Positions 39,634-43,670 of a DNA stretch of 43,670 bases are shown here, one piece after another. The position numbers and the translations under genes are program-made. The first letter of the stretch is position 1, and each line of letters opens with the position of its first letter. Under the pieces are notes generated by a model, which was given only the letters and a program-made list of their open reading frames with translations, ran no database searches and was not told the origin of the DNA. The stretch is from Betaproteobacteria bacterium (GTDB lineage Bacteria; Pseudomonadota; Gammaproteobacteria; Burkholderiales; Thiobacillaceae): NCBI GenBank assembly GCA_020061585.1, contig JAGUXX010000283.1, forward strand, positions 1 to 43,670, read 5' to 3'.

Positions 39634-42600
39634 CTAGCCCAGCACCGCCAGCCGGCTTTGCCCGCCGGACTGCGGTTGCACCTGGATCTGCACGCCGATG
39701 CGTTCGGCCATTTCATGCACATGCGAAATGACGCCGACCTTGCGGCCCAGGGTTTGCAGTTTGTCGAGCGCGTCCATCGCCATGTTCAGGGTTTCCGCGT
39801 CGAGACTGCCGAAACCCTCGTCGATGAACAATGACTCGACCTTGACGCTGTGCGACGACAGTGAGGCGAGGCCGAGCGCCAGGGCCAGCGACACCAGGAA
39901 CGATTCGCCGCCGGACAGTGAGTGCACCGAGCGGCGTTCGTCGCCCATGTCCTGATCCACCACCAGCAGGGTCAGGCTGTCGGCCAGGCGTTCGAGCCGG
40001 TAGCGGCGCGACAGGTCGGCGAGATGCCGGTTGGCGTAGCCGAGCAGCACATTGAGCGTGTATTGCTGGGCGATGCGGCGGAACTTGCTGCCGTTGGCGG
40101 AGCCGATCATGTCGTTCAGCCGCGCCCAGGTTTCCAGGCGGGCGGATTGTTCGCGCAACGTTTCGAGCAGGCCGGCGGCTTTCAGGCGGCGTTCGTCATC
40201 CTGGCGCAGCGCAACTTCCTGCTCCACGGCGGCGGATTTTTCCTGTGCCAGCAAGGGCAGGATTTCCGCCAGTTTCACCTCTATTGAGCCGACGAAATCT
40301 GCGTCATACCGGCGCAGGCCGGTATCCAGCGGCATCCCGGTTAGCTCTTCTGGACCCCGGCCTGCGCCGGGGTGACGACTAGTATCATCATCCGGCTGGA
40401 TCAACAGGCTGGCAGCCGCTTGGGTGTCAAGTTGGGTGCCAAATTCGTTGCTCAGATGCGCGACGCGAAGTGCCTGGCGTTCCTTCAGCACCGTCAGCTC
40501 GGTGTCGGCAGCTTTGTCCAGCGCGGCCAGCGCGTTGCGCTCGGCATTGAGCCATTGCGCGTCAATCCGCAACAGCGCCAGCAAACCGTCCAGATCGAGC
40601 GGCGCGTCGCTTGCCGCATTGAACGCGAGCAGCCAGTTGCCGCGCGCCGCGTCGGCTTGCTCGACCAGCGCTTGCAGTTCGGCCAGCTGTTGGGCGCTTA
40701 GCGCGCGGGTGGTGATCGCCTGGGTGGCGCGGGTGCGGCTGTCGTGGGTGGATTTCTCCCGCGCCGTGACGGCGGCTTGCGCGGCTTCCAGGGCATGCGC
40801 CAGTTCGGTTTCCAGCGCGACAACCGGTTTGCCGCCGAGCAGCAAGTTGCGCGCCTGTTGCTTGTCCCGCAATTCGGCGGCCTGTGCATCGGCCGCCTCG
40901 CGCAGCCGCGTTGCCTGTTCGCCGAGCTGGGCAAGCAGGCTGGCGGCGGCGCTGATCTGGCCGCTTGATTGGGCCAGTTTTCGGGTTTGTTCTTCTTGTG
41001 CACTGTGCTGCTGTTGCCAGGATTCGGCGTCGGCTTGGCGAGCCAAACGGAACGCCGCCGGCGCGCGCTGCCAGTCGCAGCGCCAGTCGGGCACGGCAGC
41101 CAGCACGGCATCCAGTTGATCCAGCAAGCCGGCCAGATGGATGCCTGCTTGTTCAGAACGTTGTTGCGCGGCTTGTGTGGCGTGCACGGCCAGATTCAAG
41201 GTCTCGCGCGCTTTCAGGTCGGCTTCCCGCGCCTGCTGTTCGGCGGCTTGCGCCTGTGCCAGCTTGACCAGCGCGGTGTCGCGGGTTTTCTGGTCGGTAC
41301 GCCATTCGGCTTCCTGAGCCGTCAGCTTTTGCAGGGCACTGGCGTTGGCGCTGATTTGTTCGGCAAGCCGCGCGGCGGCATCCGCATTTCCACTCAGCTC
41401 AAGTCCACTCGACTTGGCCGCGGTCTGCCAGAGGCCGGCGGCTGCGTCGTGACGGCGGCCCAGTTCGAGCAGACGCGCATCAAACATTTTTAATTGCTTG
41501 TCCTGCTCTTTCAGCGTCGCGCTCTGGGCGGCCTCGTCTTTAGTCAGCGTCTCCAATTGGAGGCGCAGCGCCGCATGCTCGGCCTGTTGCGTCTGGTGCA
41601 GTTGATGCAGTTGGTGCGCGGCGTCGGATTCGGCATACGGATGATCCGTCGCGCCGCAGACCGGGCATGCCTCATCTTTGACCAAGGCCGCGCGCAGTGC
41701 ATCGACATCCTGATTGCACGCCGTTTGCAGGCGCAGCAGCGCGCGTTCTGCCTGCTGCAACTGGCCGGCCAAACCGGGGCGTTGCCGGGTCAGTTGCGCC
41801 AGCGCGGCGGCGCCGGTTTGCTGGGTTTGGCGCAAAGCCGCCGCTTCCTGTTCGGCGATGGCCCGTTCAGCTTGGCGTTCCCGCCATTGTGTCCAGCCGG
41901 TTTGCGCCTGTTGCAGCCGGTCGCGCTGCGTCTCGGCGGCGTTCTTCTGCCGCGCCAGCGCGTCCGGATCGATGCGGGCGCAGCGTTCGCTTGCCGCTTT
42001 GGCCGCCGCTTCGGCCTGTTCGCGGGTCGTGACGCAGGTATTCAGGCTGGCCGTCTGACGCTCGACATCGGCACGGGCGAGGCTTTCGGCCTGCCGCAAA
42101 CGCGGCTGGTCGGCGCTGGCGGTCTGTTGGGCCTCGGCCACTTTTTCCGCGTCGAGCAGCAGATATTCCGTGTGCTTCCAGTTGCCGGCCAGGCTGGCGT
42201 GTTGCTGGTGCGCGGCCAGCCAGGCGCTGGTTGCGGCGTGTAATTTTTCGGTTTGCGCCTGCTGCTGGATCAGCGTCTGGTGCAGGTTCTGCTGTGTGAC
42301 GACTTCCTTGCCGGCGGCTGCGAGCGCTTGTTGCGCCGTCTGGCATTGCGGTGCCAGCAGCGCGATTTCGGTATCGAGTTTCTTCGCGGCGTCGATTTCG
42401 GGTTGCTGCTGTTTTTGTGCCTGGCGGGCCAGAACCAGGTTCTGCTGCGCCGTGGTTAGCGCGGTTTCGGCCAGTGTTGCGGCCTGTTCGGCGGCAAGTT
42501 GTTCGGTCTCCTGGGTTTGCAATTTCTTGGCGGCCTGCGCCACGGCCTGTTGTAGATGCACACATTCCACCTGCAACGGACGCGCCGGCTCGACGGCGGC

Positions 42601-43506
42601 GATGCGGGCCAGTTGCGCGCGTCGTTCAACGGCGGCTTGCTGGGCCAGGCTGGCCTGATCCAGCCGGGTTTGCGCCTGGGCGATGCTGACTTCCAGTTGC
42701 GCAAGTTGCTGATACCAGCGCAGCGCGGCTTCCAGCTTGAGTTTGTCCTGTTCGCGCGCGGTGGCCGCGGCTTGCGCCTGTTTCAGCGCGGATTCCAATT
42801 CGGCGCGGGCCTCATCTTGCAGCGGCGGTGCGTCGGCGAGTTGCCGGTTCAAAGCGTCTAGCGTCTGTTTTTCCTGGCCGTGGCGTTCGAACACGCGCTT
42901 CGACAGGCGTTCGAAGCGTTCGCTGCCGGTGAGTGTCTGCAACAGTTCGGCGCGGGCGTTGTCGTCGGCTTTGAGGAAGGCGGCGAAATCGTTCTGCGCC
43001 AGCAGCACGGCGCGGGTGAACTGGCTGAAACTGAGGCCGACGCGCTGGGCGATGGCGGCATGGACTTCGCTTTTTTTCGTGCCGCTGAGCGCTTGCTGGT
43101 CGGCGATGCGGATCAGTTGGTAGTCGATATGCTGCAATCGGCCGTCGCCGCGCCCGCGCGCCCGGCGCGCCGTCCAGCGCGCCCGACAGGCGATGCCGTC
43201 GATGCCGACGAAATCGACCTCCGCGTAGCCGTCGCCACAACCCCGGCGCAACAAGGTGCGCGGGTCGGACGGGGTGACCTGGTCGTCATGCACATCGGGA
43301 ATCTGCGCGCCGGTGGCTTGCGCCAGGCGCGGCGTGTCGCCGTACAGCGCCAGGCACAGCGCGTCGAGCAAGGTGCTTTTGCCGGCGCCGGTGGGGCCGG
43401 AGATGGCGAACAGGCCGGCGTTCCGCAGCGGTTCGCGGCTGAAATCGACTTCGAACTCGCCGGCCAGGCTGGCCAGGTTCTTGCCGCGGATGGCGAGGAT
43501 TTTCAT
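39634..43506 (-). CDS. sbcC: Exonuclease SbcC (Rad50-like), with an in-frame repeat insertion
   Basis: 1290 residues, longer than E. coli SbcC (~1048). The N-terminal ATPase lobe has Walker A GPTGAGKST at 37-45. Long coiled coils rich in Ala, Gln and Glu flank a zinc hook CPVC at ~614-617. The C-terminal lobe has the ABC signature HSLSGGESFLVSLALALGLA at ~1190 and Walker B LFIDEGFGSLD at ~1230. SbcCD cuts hairpins and blocked DNA ends. Residues ~1043-1068 (SRHPGAGRGPEELTG, MPLDTGLRRYDA) are the translation of a REP-like element at 40303-40376. The ATG overlaps the sbcD stop (ATGA). Confidence 0.95.
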   Translation of the reverse strand: MKILAIRGKNLASLAGEFEVDFSREPLRNAGLFAISGPTGAGKSTLLDALCLALYGDTPRLAQATGAQIPDVHDDQVTPSDPRTLLRRGCGDGYAEVDFVGIDGIACRARWTARRARGRGDGRLQHIDYQLIRIADQQALSGTKKSEVHAAIAQRVGLSFSQFTRAVLLAQNDFAAFLKADDNARAELLQTLTGSERFERLSKRVFERHGQEKQTLDALNRQLADAPPLQDEARAELESALKQAQAAATAREQDKLKLEAALRWYQQLAQLEVSIAQAQTRLDQASLAQQAAVERRAQLARIAAVEPARPLQVECVHLQQAVAQAAKKLQTQETEQLAAEQAATLAETALTTAQQNLVLARQAQKQQQPEIDAAKKLDTEIALLAPQCQTAQQALAAAGKEVVTQQNLHQTLIQQQAQTEKLHAATSAWLAAHQQHASLAGNWKHTEYLLLDAEKVAEAQQTASADQPRLRQAESLARADVERQTASLNTCVTTREQAEAAAKAASERCARIDPDALARQKNAAETQRDRLQQAQTGWTQWRERQAERAIAEQEAAALRQTQQTGAAALAQLTRQRPGLAGQLQQAERALLRLQTACNQDVDALRAALVKDEACPVCGATDHPYAESDAAHQLHQLHQTQQAEHAALRLQLETLTKDEAAQSATLKEQDKQLKMFDARLLELGRRHDAAAGLWQTAAKSSGLELSGNADAAARLAEQISANASALQKLTAQEAEWRTDQKTRDTALVKLAQAQAAEQQAREADLKARETLNLAVHATQAAQQRSEQAGIHLAGLLDQLDAVLAAVPDWRCDWQRAPAAFRLARQADAESWQQQHSAQEEQTRKLAQSSGQISAAASLLAQLGEQATRLREAADAQAAELRDKQQARNLLLGGKPVVALETELAHALEAAQAAVTAREKSTHDSRTRATQAITTRALSAQQLAELQALVEQADAARGNWLLAFNAASDAPLDLDGLLALLRIDAQWLNAERNALAALDKAADTELTVLKERQALRVAHLSNEFGTQLDTQAAASLLIQPDDDTSRHPGAGRGPEELTGMPLDTGLRRYDADFVGSIEVKLAEILPLLAQEKSAAVEQEVALRQDDERRLKAAGLLETLREQSARLETWARLNDMIGSANGSKFRRIAQQYTLNVLLGYANRHLADLSRRYRLERLADSLTLLVVDQDMGDERRSVHSLSGGESFLVSLALALGLASLSSHSVKVESLFIDEGFGSLDAETLNMAMDALDKLQTLGRKVGVISHVHEMAERIGVQIQVQPQSGGQSRLAVLG
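40303..40376. repeat. REP-like double hairpin inserted in frame within sbcC
   Basis: Left arm 40303-40329 starts GTCATACCGGCGCAGGCCGG; right arm 40350-40376 ends CCGGGGTGAC. The arms pair over 27 bases with four mismatches, and each arm is itself a hairpin whose changes compensate (ATACCGG with CCGGTAT; ACCCCGG with CCGGGGT). The sbcC frame passes through without a stop. Confidence 0.88.
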
Positions 43507-43670
43507 GTTGCAACTTCGTCCGGCTGATTGAGAATTTCGTTGAACGCGGCGAGCAGGTCGGCCGGCGGGGCAGCACCGTATTTCGCCGCGTAGGCGTTGT
43601 TGAAGATCGCCAGCGGGTCGAGCTGACCGAGTTCGTCGAGCGACAGCGGCGCGACGCTGGCCGCGCGGTC
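43503..43670 (-). CDS. sbcD: Exonuclease SbcD, C-terminal end (cut by window edge)
   Basis: The last 55 residues of a protein (DRAASVAPLSLDELG to FNEILNQPDEVAT) on the minus strand; the rest lies right of the window. Its stop TGA overlaps the sbcC ATG in the sequence ATGA, which is the usual sbcD-sbcC arrangement. The composition (LDPLAIFNNAY..LLAAFNEIL) suits the C-terminal cap of SbcD. No catalytic motif is in the visible part, so the assignment rests mainly on position. Confidence 0.8.
   Translation of the reverse strand, partial: DRAASVAPLSLDELGQLDPLAIFNNAYAAKYGAAPPADLLAAFNEILNQPDEVAT

Overview
The window looks like chromosomal DNA of a GC-rich betaproteobacterium. The evidence is a set of housekeeping genes (prfC, rsgA, orn, miaA, rlmJ, sbcCD, hslR, dbpA, tatD) combined with flavocytochrome c sulfide dehydrogenase genes, a large multiheme cytochrome and a chromosomal-type integron integrase. 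A sulfur- or iron-oxidising lineage (Nitrosomonadales or Rhodocyclales type) fits best, but no 16S rRNA or other firm taxonomic marker is present. I see no rRNA, tRNA, complete insertion sequence or CRISPR array.

Layout. 1-700: the 3' end of an integron integrase and an orphan HigA-type antitoxin. 800-16550: mostly housekeeping genes (RF3, a Tim44-like protein, a BaiN-type flavoprotein, TatD, a lipoprotein, Hsp15, a PPO-like amine oxidase, a DJ-1 protein, a CBS protein, periplasmic DsrE, RsgA, pterin dehydratase, a monoheme cytochrome, an M48 protease, Orn, glucan phosphorylase, CrcB and DUF190). 16548-18940: a TauE/SafE exporter, then a small accessory patch with a broken DUF2442 gene, a long palindrome, a TumE/TumA-like toxin-antitoxin pair and about 475 bases of gene-free DNA.

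18938-25900 is the metabolic core. A nine-heme c-type/b-type fusion cytochrome with the domain layout of Geobacter CbcL is divergent from fccAB. Next to fccAB, a four-gene minus-strand group (OsmC-like, acyl-CoA dehydrogenase-like, DUF302, rubredoxin) lies behind a textbook sigma-54 promoter at 25867-25882. FccAB should oxidise sulfide in the periplasm. The CbcL-like protein could pass electrons between periplasmic carriers and the quinone pool. The rubredoxin could serve the acyl-CoA dehydrogenase-like flavoprotein.

26117-32353: DbpA, then a tightly overlapping three-gene signalling unit (TonB-dependent receptor, YfiR/DUF4154, hybrid histidine kinase) in which a kinase takes the place of the usual diguanylate cyclase. 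32469-43670: a 1407-residue SNF2-family ATPase, a 76-residue unknown, RlmJ, MiaA, a Uma2-type nuclease, SbcC and the end of SbcD.

The window is also rich in short repeats. There are three copies of a GTAGGGTGCGCC palindrome, two GTGAAAY heptad elements, one AGGGGCA heptad element, a GTAGCC..GGATGC palindrome inside the sigma-54 gene group, a perfect palindrome after dbpA, and a REP-like double hairpin inserted in frame in sbcC.
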